From an uncultured Thiohalocapsa sp. (GTDB taxonomy: Bacteria; Pseudomonadota; Gammaproteobacteria; Chromatiales; Chromatiaceae), in the NCBI RefSeq assembly GCF_913062725.1, contig NZ_CAJXWY010000001.1:59742-123741 (forward strand): DNA of 64,000 nucleotides, in the 5' to 3' direction. Below, piece after piece: positions 17,981-30,697 of the stretch (its first letter is position 1; every line of letters begins with the position of its first letter). The position numbers and the translations under genes are program-made. The notes beneath the pieces were generated by a model. It saw only the letters and a program-made list of their open reading frames with translations, had not been told where the DNA came from and made no database searches.

Positions 17981-19081
17981 ATGTGGCACATCGCCGAGCG
18001 CTATTGCCTCACCGAGATCGTCAAGGTCTTCGGGGCCATCATGGCGACGCTCGTGCTGGTGGTGGCGAGCATGCTCCTGCTGCGCACGCTCGAGCAGGTG
18101 AACATCGGCAATCTGCGCGCCGGGCTGGTGCTGCACTTCCTGGGGCTGCAACTGCTGCGTGACACGGCGACGCTGCTGGCTCCGGCGGCCTTCCTCGCGG
18201 TGTTGATGGCGCTCGGGCGCATGGCCCGCGACAGCGAGCTCATCGCCTTCTCGGCGGGCGGGCTGCGGCCGTTGCGGCTGTTGTGGGCCGTGCTCTTGTT
18301 TGCGCTGCCGGTGGCACTGGTGACGGCCTGGTTCGCGTTGGTGCTGAAGCCCTACGCCTCGGCGCAGATCCAGCTCATCGAGTCGCGCAAGGACGACGAG
18401 GCCACGCGCATCGGCGGCTTGCAGGCCGGGCGCTTCTATCAGCAAAGCGACGGCGCCGTGACCTTCTATGCGGCGGGCATGGACAGCGGCGGCCGCTTGA
18501 CGGGCGTGTTCGTGCAGGATCGTCGCAGCGATCCGCCGCGTATCGTGCTCGCCGAGCGTGGCGCCTACCGCGAATCCGCCGTGGCCGGGGCGCGGGCGGT
18601 GGTGCTGGAGCAGGGGCGACGCTTCGACGGCATCCCCGGAGAGGCCGCCTATACGTTGTTCGACTTTGCACGACTGACGTACTACATCAGTGGTGCGGGC
18701 GCCGGCCAGGCGGAGCGCTGGCGCCGGGCGGCGACGCCGACGGCGGCGCTGCTCGCATCGACAGATATCCGTGACCGTGCGGAGCTGGAGCATCGCCTGA
18801 GCGCCGCCGTGGGTGTCATCGTCCTCGGCTTGCTTGCGGTACCGCTGATACAGCTGTCGCCGCGACAGCGCAGCGGTGGGCGGCTCGCGCTCGCGTTTCT
18901 GGCGTACTTTGCGTTCTTCAACGGCCAGCGGCTCGCCGAAGAATGGATGACCGGGGGGGTGACGCCACCCTGGCTGGGCCTGCTTTGGTACCAGGCTGCC
19001 ATCGTTGCCATCGTCTTCGCCGCTTTGCTGCCGGGCAGCGGTCTGTGGCGCCGGCTCCTGGCGCGGCTGCGCGGGCGCTGA
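17981..19081 (+). CDS. lptF: LPS export permease LptF
   Basis: LptF is the partner of LptG in LPS extraction. The 366-residue protein starts at ATG 17981 (MWHIAERYCLTEIV). The N-terminal spans contain LAPAAFLAVLMALGRMARDSELIAFSAGG, and the periplasmic part has GGLQAGRFYQQSDGAVTFYA. Three C-terminal spans include LSAAVGVIVLGLLAVPLIQLSPRQ. The ARDSELIAFSAGG loop and GxFxQ strand identify it as LptF, not LptG. Its location next to cca rather than next to lptG is unusual. Confidence 0.9.
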   Translation: MWHIAERYCLTEIVKVFGAIMATLVLVVASMLLLRTLEQVNIGNLRAGLVLHFLGLQLLRDTATLLAPAAFLAVLMALGRMARDSELIAFSAGGLRPLRLLWAVLLFALPVALVTAWFALVLKPYASAQIQLIESRKDDEATRIGGLQAGRFYQQSDGAVTFYAAGMDSGGRLTGVFVQDRRSDPPRIVLAERGAYRESAVAGARAVVLEQGRRFDGIPGEAAYTLFDFARLTYYISGAGAGQAERWRRAATPTAALLASTDIRDRAELEHRLSAAVGVIVLGLLAVPLIQLSPRQRSGGRLALAFLAYFAFFNGQRLAEEWMTGGVTPPWLGLLWYQAAIVAIVFAALLPGSGLWRRLLARLRGR

Positions 19082-19327
19082 GCAACCGCACCGCCGTGCA
19101 CGGCCCTCCTGCCGGGCGGGGCGGGACATCGGTGATAGGCTGTTCAAAACTTGGACGCGCCCGAGTTGACTCCATACTCGAAGGCAATGGTGGCGGCGCT
19201 GCCCGGGATAGTGCATCCATGCGGCGGCGTTGTGTCCATGAGTTGTCCAGCCTTGAGTCGGAGTTCTCGGCTGTCATCGGTCGTCTGTCAATAGAATGTT
19301 TAAATACGATATGGACAAAACATTAAC

Positions 19328-20326
19328 ATGCGGGGTCCGCTTGTGACCGATACGAACGCACCCGCCGTCGGCCAGACCTATCGCATCGGTGCCGTGGCGC
19401 GGCTGACGGGAATTCCGCCGGATACCCTGCGCGTCTGGGAGCGCCGCTACGCCGTGGTCACACCGGTGCGCTCGGAGGCGGGCACGCGCCTCTATCATGC
19501 CGAGGACGTGAGCCGGCTCAACCTGATCAAGCGCCTGGTCGACAACGGCGATGCCATCAGCCACGTGGCGCGGCTGTCGCTGGAGCATCTGCGCCAGCGC
19601 GCCCAGGGGCTGGACACGCCGGCGCCGGCGTTGCAGGAAGCCCATCCCTGCCGCGTGGCTGTGCTGGGGCCGTCGCTGCCCGTGATGATTCAGACCGAGC
19701 CGTGTCGGGACCAGGAGCAGACGGAGGCACAGGTCCAGTTCGTCGGCCTCTACACCGAAGAGTCGGTGTTCCGCGACCAAGTGGGCAGGCTCGGCCTGGA
19801 TTTGTTGGTGCTGGAGTGTCCGACCATCCACGATGACCAGCTGCGCCAGCTCGCCGACCTGGCGGTGCGCAGCGGGGCGCCGCGCACGCTTGTGATCTAC
19901 AACTATGCGAGCCGCGAGGTGGTGGGCCGCCTCGAGGCGCAGCACATGCTGGCCAAGCGGGCGCCGGTGAATGCCGACGAGCTGCGGCGCTGGTGCGGCG
20001 CCATGCATGTGGCCGGCAGCGGCAGCTCGGCGGCGCTGCTCGCGGACTTCGATCTCAGTGCGCCGCCGCCGGCGCGCCTCTACGATGCCGCGGCCTTGTC
20101 ACGCATCGCCGCGGCGTCGCCGACGGTCAAGTGCGAATGCCCCCATCACCTGGTACAGCTCGTGTCGAGCCTGGTGGCCTTCGAGACCTACTCCCGCGAA
20201 TGCGAAAACCGCAATGCGGACGACGCCGCCCTGCACGCCTTCCTGCATGCCGCCACCGCGCAGGCCCGTGCCACCATGGAGGCGGCGCTCGCCCGGGTGG
20301 TGGAGGCGGAGGGCATCGATGTCTGA
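19328..20326 (+). CDS. MerR-family transcriptional regulator with degenerate effector domain
   Basis: This 332-residue protein has an N-terminal MerR-type winged helix (YRIGAVARLTGIPPDTLRVWERRY, then RLYHAEDVSRLNLIKRLVDNG, residues 16-85). The middle domain (about 110-230) has the alternating strand/helix layout of the cobalamin-binding domain of CarH/LitR regulators but lacks the DxHxxG cobalamin motif. A C-terminal helical part contains CECPHHLVQLVSSLVAFE. I infer DNA binding with no B12 light sensing. The ATG at 19328 is used; a GTG at 19343 is possible. About 40 AT-rich bases precede the start. It sits 51 bases upstream of hisHF in the same direction. Its target is unknown. Confidence 0.75.
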   Translation: MRGPLVTDTNAPAVGQTYRIGAVARLTGIPPDTLRVWERRYAVVTPVRSEAGTRLYHAEDVSRLNLIKRLVDNGDAISHVARLSLEHLRQRAQGLDTPAPALQEAHPCRVAVLGPSLPVMIQTEPCRDQEQTEAQVQFVGLYTEESVFRDQVGRLGLDLLVLECPTIHDDQLRQLADLAVRSGAPRTLVIYNYASREVVGRLEAQHMLAKRAPVNADELRRWCGAMHVAGSGSSAALLADFDLSAPPPARLYDAAALSRIAAASPTVKCECPHHLVQLVSSLVAFETYSRECENRNADDAALHAFLHAATAQARATMEAALARVVEAEGIDV

Positions 20327-20377
20327 TCACAGACTGGTAACATCCAATTCCAGCGCCGCCAGCCAAGACCCTCTGCC

Positions 20378-22003
20378 ATGATCTCTCTTCTCGATTACGG
20401 TGCGGGCAATGTCCGCAGCCTGCGCAACGCCATCACCCGTCTCGGCTACGAGGTCAGGGATGTACGTACGCCCGAAGACATCCTCGCCGCCGAGCGCCTG
20501 TTGTTTCCCGGCGTCGGCGCCTTCGGCGCCGCCATGGCGCGGTTGCGGGACCAGGGCTTCGTCGCGCCGTTGCTGGATTACCTGCGGGCGGATCGGCCCT
20601 TCCTGGGCATCTGCATCGGGCTCCAGTGTCTCTTCGAGGGCAGTGACGAGTCGCCGGAGGTCGCCGGCCTCGGGCTGATTCCGGGCCGCGTGGCGCGCTT
20701 CCCGTCGCAGGCGCTGTCGGTGCCGCACATGGGCTGGAACGGCGTTCGGGTGTGCCGTGATGCTGAGCTCTTCGCGGGGCTGACGGCGGATCGCTTCTAC
20801 TTCGTGCACTCCTATTGTGCCCGGCCGGAGGCCGCCAATGCGGACTGGCTCCTGGCGGAGACCGACTATGGCGATGCATTCGTGTCCGCCGTCCAGCACG
20901 GGCAGGTGATCGCGGTGCAGTTCCACCCCGAAAAGAGCGGGCCCGCCGGGCTCGCCTTCCTGCAACGCTTTCTCACGGGCACCGTCGCCGTGGCACCGGC
21001 GTTTGCGCCGCGCATCCTCTCGGCACCGGAAGCCGCCAAGACACCGCATCCGCCGGCGCCGCCAACCCGGCTCGCCAGGCGTGTGATCGCGTGCCTGGAT
21101 GTGCGCAGTAACGACGCCGGCGATCTGGTGGTCACCAAGGGCGACCAGTACGACGTGCGCGAGGATGGGGAAGTACGCAACCTGGGCAAGCCGGTGGAGC
21201 TGGCGGCGCGCTACTACGCAGAGGGCGCCGATGAGATCACCTTCCTCAACATCACCGCCTTCCGCGACTTTCCGCTGCGCGATCAGCCCATGCTCGAGGT
21301 TCTGCGGCGCACCTCCGAGCAGGTGTTCGTGCCACTGACCATCGGCGGCGGCATCCGCGCCTTCACCGATGCCGACGGCAACAGCTACAGCGCCTTGGAC
21401 GTCGCCGACGAGTACTTCCGCTCCGGCGCCGACAAGATCTCCATCGGCTCGGATGCCGTCTATACCGTGGAGCAGGTGCGCGAACGGGGCGCCGACGGCG
21501 GCAGCGCCATCGAGCAGATCGCCGCGCGCTACGGCAATCAGGCGGTGGTGATCTCCGTGGACCCGAGGCGGGTGTATGTGAGCGGCCCCGAGGCCACCGA
21601 GCGCCCCGTCATCGAAACCGCCCACCCGGGCCCGAACGGCGAGCGTTTCTGCTGGTTCCAATGCACCGTCAGCGGTGGCCGCGAGGGCCGCGATGTGGAT
21701 GCGGTGGAGCTGGCCCGGACCTGCGAGGCCCTCGGCGCCGGCGAGATCCTGCTGAACAGCATCGACCGCGACGGCTCCGGCTTGGGCTTCGATCTGGAGC
21801 TGGTGGCCGCCGTGCGCGCCGCCGTGCGCATCCCGGTCATCGCCTCGAGCGGCGCCGGGACGCCGGCCCACTTCGTCGAGGTCTTCACCGCCACCGGTGC
21901 CGATGCCGCCCTGGCGGCGGGGATCTTCCATCGCCGGGAGGTGCCCATTGCGGACGTGAAGACGGCGCTCGCCGAGGCCGACATCCCGGTGCGAATCATC
22001 TGA
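20378..22003 (+). CDS. hisHF: Bifunctional imidazole glycerol phosphate synthase (HisH-HisF fusion)
   Basis: This is one continuous 541-residue chain joining the glutaminase HisH (about 1-200) to the cyclase HisF (about 232-541). It makes IGP and AICAR from PRFAR in histidine synthesis. HisH shows LLDYGAGNVRS, the nucleophile Cys79 in FLGICIGLQ, and His183/Glu185 in QFHPEKSG. HisF shows the catalytic Asp241 in ACLDVR and Asp395 in VVISVDPRRV. An insertion around GDQYDVREDG and the segments FLNITAFRDFP, FRSGADKISIG and PGPNGERFCWFQC closely resemble fungal/plant HIS7-type enzymes rather than ordinary bacterial HisF. A Pro-rich linker (about 203-232) joins the domains. No other his genes are adjacent. 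Confidence 0.93.
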   Translation: MISLLDYGAGNVRSLRNAITRLGYEVRDVRTPEDILAAERLLFPGVGAFGAAMARLRDQGFVAPLLDYLRADRPFLGICIGLQCLFEGSDESPEVAGLGLIPGRVARFPSQALSVPHMGWNGVRVCRDAELFAGLTADRFYFVHSYCARPEAANADWLLAETDYGDAFVSAVQHGQVIAVQFHPEKSGPAGLAFLQRFLTGTVAVAPAFAPRILSAPEAAKTPHPPAPPTRLARRVIACLDVRSNDAGDLVVTKGDQYDVREDGEVRNLGKPVELAARYYAEGADEITFLNITAFRDFPLRDQPMLEVLRRTSEQVFVPLTIGGGIRAFTDADGNSYSALDVADEYFRSGADKISIGSDAVYTVEQVRERGADGGSAIEQIAARYGNQAVVISVDPRRVYVSGPEATERPVIETAHPGPNGERFCWFQCTVSGGREGRDVDAVELARTCEALGAGEILLNSIDRDGSGLGFDLELVAAVRAAVRIPVIASSGAGTPAHFVEVFTATGADAALAAGIFHRREVPIADVKTALAEADIPVRII

Positions 22004-22911
22004 TGGATGCGGGGTCCCGTCGGTGCCCGGCATCCGCGCGCAGGCGCCGGCATGCGCCGGCGGTGGCCCTGGCGCTCTGCGCCGCCCTGCTATTGGCGGG
22101 CTGCGCCGGCCTCGGCCTCGAGCCCGAGCAGCCGGCGGCGACACGACCCGCCGGCATGGATCGCGACGAGCTGCTGACCACCATCGCCACCTGTCACCTG
22201 CGCCGTGTCGTGCAGAACGATGACCGCGGCGCCACCGACGCCGCGGTCATCGCCGCCGTGGAGCGCTACGACTTTACGGTGGAAGAGATGGTGCAGCGCG
22301 CCAACGCCCTGACCGTCGCCGCCGTCGGCGATGCGGGGGCACGGGATGCCTTGCGGCGCTTGGCGCGCAACGCCTGCGAGCAGCTCGCCGCGCTCACCGA
22401 CGCCGCTTCCGGACTGGTCCGGTTCGATGCCGCCGGTAACATTGGAAACACCTGGGTCGTGGTCAATGGCGAGATTCAGGAAGGCTTCGCCGATGAGGTC
22501 ATCGACAAGCTGCGCAGCGAGAAGGCGGTTGGTCTGCTCATCTCGAGCCCCGGCGGCTCGCTCTTCGAGGCCCGGCGGCTGGGGCGCTACCTGCGCCAGA
22601 ACGGTCTCAGGGTCGGCGTGCAGGATGTGTGCACATCGGCCTGTGTCGACGTGCTCGCCGGCGGCATCGAGCGCTACGTGACCCGCAGCGCCAAGCTCGG
22701 CATTCATCAGAGCAAGGTGCCCAAGCATCTGAGCAGCCACGAGGGTGGGCAGCTGTCGGTGGTGGCGGCGGCACTCTACCTGCGCGAAATGGGCATCGAC
22801 GACACCGTCGCGCTGGCGGCGGCCTCCGTTCCCAACGATCGCATGTACTGGATTTCCGTCGCCGAGGCCCTGGAGACGCGGCTCGCCACCAAGCTGGTGG
22901 ATACATTCTGA
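22003..22911 (+). CDS. ClpP/crotonase-fold lipoprotein (COG3904-like)
   Basis: The 302-residue protein has a basic N-terminus and a lipoprotein signal ending in LLLAGC (Cys near residue 31). A helical region follows, then a ClpP-like domain (about 145-300). The core has GLLISSPGGSLFEARRLGRYLRQNG, CTSACVDVLAGG with a serine at the position expected for a nucleophile, and KLGIHQSK. These features match periplasmic ClpP-class proteins of unknown substrate. The ATG overlaps the hisHF stop as TGATG, so translation is probably coupled. Whether it is an active protease is not shown. Confidence 0.75.
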   Translation: MDAGSRRCPASARRRRHAPAVALALCAALLLAGCAGLGLEPEQPAATRPAGMDRDELLTTIATCHLRRVVQNDDRGATDAAVIAAVERYDFTVEEMVQRANALTVAAVGDAGARDALRRLARNACEQLAALTDAASGLVRFDAAGNIGNTWVVVNGEIQEGFADEVIDKLRSEKAVGLLISSPGGSLFEARRLGRYLRQNGLRVGVQDVCTSACVDVLAGGIERYVTRSAKLGIHQSKVPKHLSSHEGGQLSVVAAALYLREMGIDDTVALAAASVPNDRMYWISVAEALETRLATKLVDTF

Positions 22912-22985
22912 AGGGCGCGCCTGCGACGGGCGCGAGGCCAGCGGGCCAATACCGGTGATGCGGTACAGGCGATGCGCGCGCGTGA

Positions 22986-23933
22986 TCAGCGCTGCCCGGG
23001 AGGCACGGCCCTGGTCGGCGTCGGCAGCGGTCGTCGCCGCGAGCGGGTGCGGGCACGGGTGGCGAGCAGGCCGGCGGCGGCGATGAGCAGGGTGCCCGTG
23101 ATGGTGGTCAGCGTCAGCGGCTCGTCCCAGAGCAGCCAGCCGTAGGCGGCCCCGAAGACGACGGCGGAGTAGCCGAACACGCCCATGCGCGACGCCGGCG
23201 CCAACGACAGGCCCCGGGTCAGCGCCAGCTGGCCCAGGGTGGCGGCGACGGCGATGGCGACGAGGCCTGCCGCCGCCGGCCAGGACGGCGTCTGCCAGCT
23301 CCAGGTCAGCGGTACCGCCGAAATGGCGGCGGCGATGAGGGCGAAATAAAAAACGATGCGTGTCGGCGGCTCGGTGCGCGAGAGTCGCCGCACCGTCACC
23401 TTGGCCAGGGCCGCGAGGACGCCGCCCATGAGCCCGATCAGCGCCACCGGCGAGACACTGATGCCACTGCCCGTCACCCCCGGGTCGAGGATCACGGCGA
23501 CGCCCGCGAAACCGATGCCGAGCGCCAACGCCAGCGTCGGCGTCACCCGTTCGTGCAGCCAAAGCACGGCGATCAGAGGCATGAAAATCGGCGCGGTGAG
23601 CTTCAGCAACATGGCCTCAGCCAGCGGCATGGCGGCGATGGCGTAGAAAAAGCAATACATGGCGGCGACGCCGGCCCCCGCACGCAGCAGATGCAAGCCC
23701 GGCACCGCGGTTGCCAGCGTGCCCACGCCGCGATGCGCGAGCCATGGCAGCAGCAACAACAGCCCCAGGAGGTTGCGGGCAAAGACGATCATGGTGTTAT
23801 CCAGCTCCGTGGAGACCAGTCGGATGCCAACGCCCATGCTCGCAAAGCACAGCTCGCCGAGCACGATGAAGACCGCACCGCGGACCAGTAACTGGGAACC
23901 ATCAGGCATGGCGGGCACGGCGGTTGCGATCAT
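22986..23933 (-). CDS. EamA/DMT-family exporter
   Basis: This is a 315-residue integral membrane protein with ten predicted spans in two EamA repeats. The first repeat contains GELCFASMGVGIRL and FARNLLGLLLLLPWLA. The second ends with GVFGYSAVVFGAAYGWLLWDEPLTLTTITGTLLI, the usual last two helices. DMT proteins of this type export metabolites or amino acids; a related group takes up S-adenosylmethionine. The substrate cannot be read here. ATGs at 23933 and 23909 are both possible starts. It is convergent with the ClpP-fold lipoprotein. Confidence 0.85.
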   Translation of the reverse strand: MIATAVPAMPDGSQLLVRGAVFIVLGELCFASMGVGIRLVSTELDNTMIVFARNLLGLLLLLPWLAHRGVGTLATAVPGLHLLRAGAGVAAMYCFFYAIAAMPLAEAMLLKLTAPIFMPLIAVLWLHERVTPTLALALGIGFAGVAVILDPGVTGSGISVSPVALIGLMGGVLAALAKVTVRRLSRTEPPTRIVFYFALIAAAISAVPLTWSWQTPSWPAAAGLVAIAVAATLGQLALTRGLSLAPASRMGVFGYSAVVFGAAYGWLLWDEPLTLTTITGTLLIAAAGLLATRARTRSRRRPLPTPTRAVPPGQR

Positions 23934-24233
23934 GTTGTTCAAGAGCAACAGTTGTAAGGTACGCAAGTGCCATGAGCACGATAGAAAGCCTTTTTAGGTA
24001 AATGGCTTACAGGAAAGACCCGAATGCCGTGATGCAAGAAAACCGAAAAGATCGAAAAAGTTGCGCGAATGCCGCGAACTTTGGCTAAACTATCGGGGCC
24101 GATGCCTGTATCCCGCCCAGTATGCGCGCCGCTGCGTTCCTGCCCGCCGGCGAACGCCACACTGCAACAGGGCACTTGCAGCAGCGCTCGCCACTGCCTA
24201 TTTTGACATCACGCAACATTTTGGGAGTCTAAG
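23934..24233 (+). other. Intergenic region between the divergent DMT and OmpA-family genes
   Basis: These 300 bases hold no convincing gene. The left part (23940-24060) is less GC-rich than the rest and has short A-tracts. A tggctaaactat stretch near 24082-24093 could include a -10 element for the OmpA-family gene, but no good -35 is paired with it. A sigma-E consensus (GAACTT, 16 bases, TCTRA) was tested from 24076: the first half is present and the second is not. Confidence 0.4.
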
Positions 24234-24836
24234 ATGCGATATCTCACCACCCTGCGAACCCTGGCGCTGGCATTGCCGGCGACCGCCGCCCTCAGCTTCG
24301 GCGCCGTCGCCCAGGAGCCCGAGGAGACCTACTGGTACGCCGCCGGCGACCCGGCCGCACCGGAGGGCCAGCTGTGGGCCACCAGCTACGGCGAGTGCTG
24401 GCAGTCGACGCCGCCCGACGGCCCCACCAACCTGCCGCCCTGCCAGGTGATCGAGGTCCGTGACCCGCTGGTGCTGCGCATCCAGTTTGCGCTGGACCGC
24501 TACGGCCTGAACGATATCCTGAACCCCTCGGTCCTGACGGCTCTGGACGACTATATCCAGGACGTCAAGGCCTCGCCGCGTCAGGAGCGTCTGGTCATCG
24601 GTGGCTTCACCGACAAGCTCGGCACCTTCGACTACAACCTGGTGCTCAGCGAGAACCGCGCCAACACCATCCGCGAATACATGATCGATCAGGGCATCCC
24701 CCGGGGTGACATCGCCAGCGTCACCGGCTACTCCTGGGATGTGCCACCCGAGTTCCAGGTCGGTGATCTGGGCCCGCTCGAGAACAACCCGCTGCGCCGC
24801 CGTGTGGTGGTGCTCGAGGTACCCGAGGCGATGTAG
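24234..24836 (+). CDS. OmpA-family periplasmic/outer-membrane protein
   Basis: This 200-residue protein has a cleavable signal peptide (residues 1-26, ending FGAVAQ). A short mature N-terminus with two Cys (YGECW and PPCQV) precedes a C-terminal OmpA/MotB peptidoglycan-associated domain. Evidence is LRIQFALDRYGLNDILNPSVLTALDDYIQ, then VIGGFTDKLGTFDYNLVLSENRANTIREYMIDQGI, and the terminal LRRRVVVLEV. It lacks the N-terminal beta-barrel of OmpA itself. A single-gene transcript is likely because a strong terminator follows. Confidence 0.85.
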   Translation: MRYLTTLRTLALALPATAALSFGAVAQEPEETYWYAAGDPAAPEGQLWATSYGECWQSTPPDGPTNLPPCQVIEVRDPLVLRIQFALDRYGLNDILNPSVLTALDDYIQDVKASPRQERLVIGGFTDKLGTFDYNLVLSENRANTIREYMIDQGIPRGDIASVTGYSWDVPPEFQVGDLGPLENNPLRRRVVVLEVPEAM

Positions 24837-24880
24837 CGGGCCGGCGGCCGGCGGCGCAGGCCGGCGGCCATGCCCCAGAA

Positions 24881-24911
24881 GCCCGCCGCAGGCCCTGCGG
24901 CGGGCTTTTTT
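24881..24911 (+). terminator. Rho-independent terminator
   Basis: A perfect 10-base GC-rich stem (24881-24890 with 24896-24905), loop ggccc, is followed by six T residues (24906-24911). It lies 45 bases after the OmpA-family stop, in the gap to the convergent purB. Confidence 0.92.
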
Positions 24912-24973
24912 GTGTCTGCTACTGTGCTGAAGGCCGTGGCATCAGGCGTGCGCACCCGGCGCGTCGGCGCGCG

Positions 24974-29014
<4,041 letters not shown>

Positions 29015-29226
29015 CTGGGACTCCGGAGGGGTTTGTTGCGGTGCGGAATCCTACCGATTCTAGCGATGCATGGCCCCCGATGCACCAGCCCCCCCGCAAT
29101 TGTTGCCATTGCATGACCGGCGGCGAGGGCGCTGATCCAGGCTGTGGCGGCAAGGCCCTCCCGTCAAGCCCAGGCTGGGATACTCTGCGGCTGACCAGCG
29201 GACGGCTCGATGTTGACGACGCTGGC

Positions 29227-30456
29227 TCACAGGTAGCCCACGGGGATCGCGGTCGCATCATCGGATAACGGCACATCGGACTCGCACAGGCAGATCACCG
29301 CGCCTGCCCCGCGCTCCGGACCGAGGCCGTCGAGCCTGTCGAAGGCGGTGGTCACGTTGCGTCGCGGTGTCGCGGTCCGTTTGATCTCGACGGGGTAAAG
29401 GTGGTCGTCCTGCTCGATGATCAGATCGATCTCGCGGCCATCGCGGTCCCGGTAGAAGTGCAACGGGGCACGCCGCCCGTTGTGCCACCAGCTCTTCAGG
29501 ATCTCGCCGACGACATAGGTCTCGAGGATGTGCCCGGACATCGCGCCCGCCTCCAGGGACTCGGGTGATGTCCACTGCGTCAGGTAGGCGCAGAGGCCGG
29601 TATCCAGAAAATACAGCTTCGGCGTCTTCACCAGCCGCTTGGTCAGGTTGCTGTGCCAGGGGGGCAACAAAAACACCAGTCCGGATGCCTCCAGGATCGC
29701 CAGCCAATGCTTGGCAGTTTTCTGGTCGACATCCACGTCACGGGCGAGATCCGCGTAGTTCAGCAGCTGGCCTGTCCGGGCAGCGGCGGCACGCACGAAG
29801 CGCTGGAACACCAGCTCATCCCCCACCCGTGCCAGGGCTCGGACGTCGCGCTGAACGTAGGATTGCAGATAGGAGCTGAAGAACACCTCCAGCGGCATGC
29901 TGGGATCCAGCGCCGCCCGGGGCAGGGAGCCGCGCCAGATCGCGCGATAGACATCCGGGAGCGCCAGGGGCTCTGCGCCGGCTCTGGCCGACGATAGCCA
30001 GGTCGCGGTTGGCAGAAATGGCCGGGCATCCTCGGCGTGACCGGCGATCTCCGCCCGCGACAGTCCGAGCAGATCGAGTACGGCGGCGCGGCCCGCCAGG
30101 CTCTCCGAGATCCCCTGCATAAGCCGGAACTTCTGCGACCCCGTGAGCCAGAACTGCCCGGGCTGCTGCGTACTGTCCACGGTCATCTTGATGACAGACA
30201 GCAGCTCCGGGGCGTACTGCACCTCGTCGATCAGCACGGGTGGCGGATGCCGTTGCAGAAAGAGTTTCGGGTCGCGCCGGGCCAGATCCCGCTGATCCAG
30301 ATCGTCCAGCGTCACGCGCCGGCGCGCCGGCCCGGAGCAATGCTCCAGCAGGGTAGTCTTGCCGACCTGACGCGGCCCGGTCAGCAACAGCACCGGAAAG
30401 TGGGCCGAGACGCTGTGGATGGTGGCGGCGAGGGTGCGCGGGTGATATTGGAGCAC
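29227..30456 (-). CDS. AAA_14/DUF4143 ATPase
   Basis: This 409-residue protein has an N-terminal AAA+ domain with Walker A LLLTGPRQVGKTTLLEH and a Walker B-like PPVLIDEVQYAPEL. A sensor strand FWLTGSQKFRLM follows. The C-terminal DUF4143 domain shows YADLARDVDVDQKTAKHWLAILE, KTPKLYFLDTGLCAYL and a PD-(D/E)xK-like HFYRDRDGREIDLIIEQ...PVEIK. These proteins are widespread and mobile, and their role is unclear. The start is GTG 30456. It neighbours vapBC and has a truncated relative at 7997-8143. The tail of about 200 bases upstream of acnA has no gene. Confidence 0.85.
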   Translation of the reverse strand: MLQYHPRTLAATIHSVSAHFPVLLLTGPRQVGKTTLLEHCSGPARRRVTLDDLDQRDLARRDPKLFLQRHPPPVLIDEVQYAPELLSVIKMTVDSTQQPGQFWLTGSQKFRLMQGISESLAGRAAVLDLLGLSRAEIAGHAEDARPFLPTATWLSSARAGAEPLALPDVYRAIWRGSLPRAALDPSMPLEVFFSSYLQSYVQRDVRALARVGDELVFQRFVRAAAARTGQLLNYADLARDVDVDQKTAKHWLAILEASGLVFLLPPWHSNLTKRLVKTPKLYFLDTGLCAYLTQWTSPESLEAGAMSGHILETYVVGEILKSWWHNGRRAPLHFYRDRDGREIDLIIEQDDHLYPVEIKRTATPRRNVTTAFDRLDGLGPERGAGAVICLCESDVPLSDDATAIPVGYL

Positions 30457-30662
30457 GGGTTGCTCGGCTGATCTGGAATGTCCCTCCAGATTAGCCGGCG
30501 GCCGACGCCTGATCAATGCAGCGAATGCCGGGCGCTGCCTTCCCCCTTTGCCAGACTGCCTGTCATGGGACAAAGCGCCCGCGGCGAGACATCTGGCGAT
30601 GCGTGTCGCCGCCAAACCGGATGTTATGGCACTTGCAGTCTCCGGTTGGTCCGGCTAGTGTG

Positions 30663-30679
30663 TGTTGAAATCATCAACA
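30663..30679 (+). promoter_or_regulatory. Candidate VapBC autoregulatory operator
   Basis: The inverted repeat TGTTGA-aatca-TCAACA ends 18 bases before the vapB ATG. VapBC operons are generally repressed by the antitoxin or the complex at such sites. The site assignment is inferred from position and symmetry only. Confidence 0.4.
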
Positions 30680-30697
30680 ACGCAACAGCGCAGACCG

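Noticed and set aside
16592..19216. 874-codon minus-strand frame over cca and lptF
   Set aside because: It runs antisense to two well-recognised genes and has shadow-type composition (His/Gln/Arg-rich).
24076..24102. Sigma-E promoter of the OmpA-family gene
   Set aside because: GAACTT is present but no TCTRA follows at the required distance.
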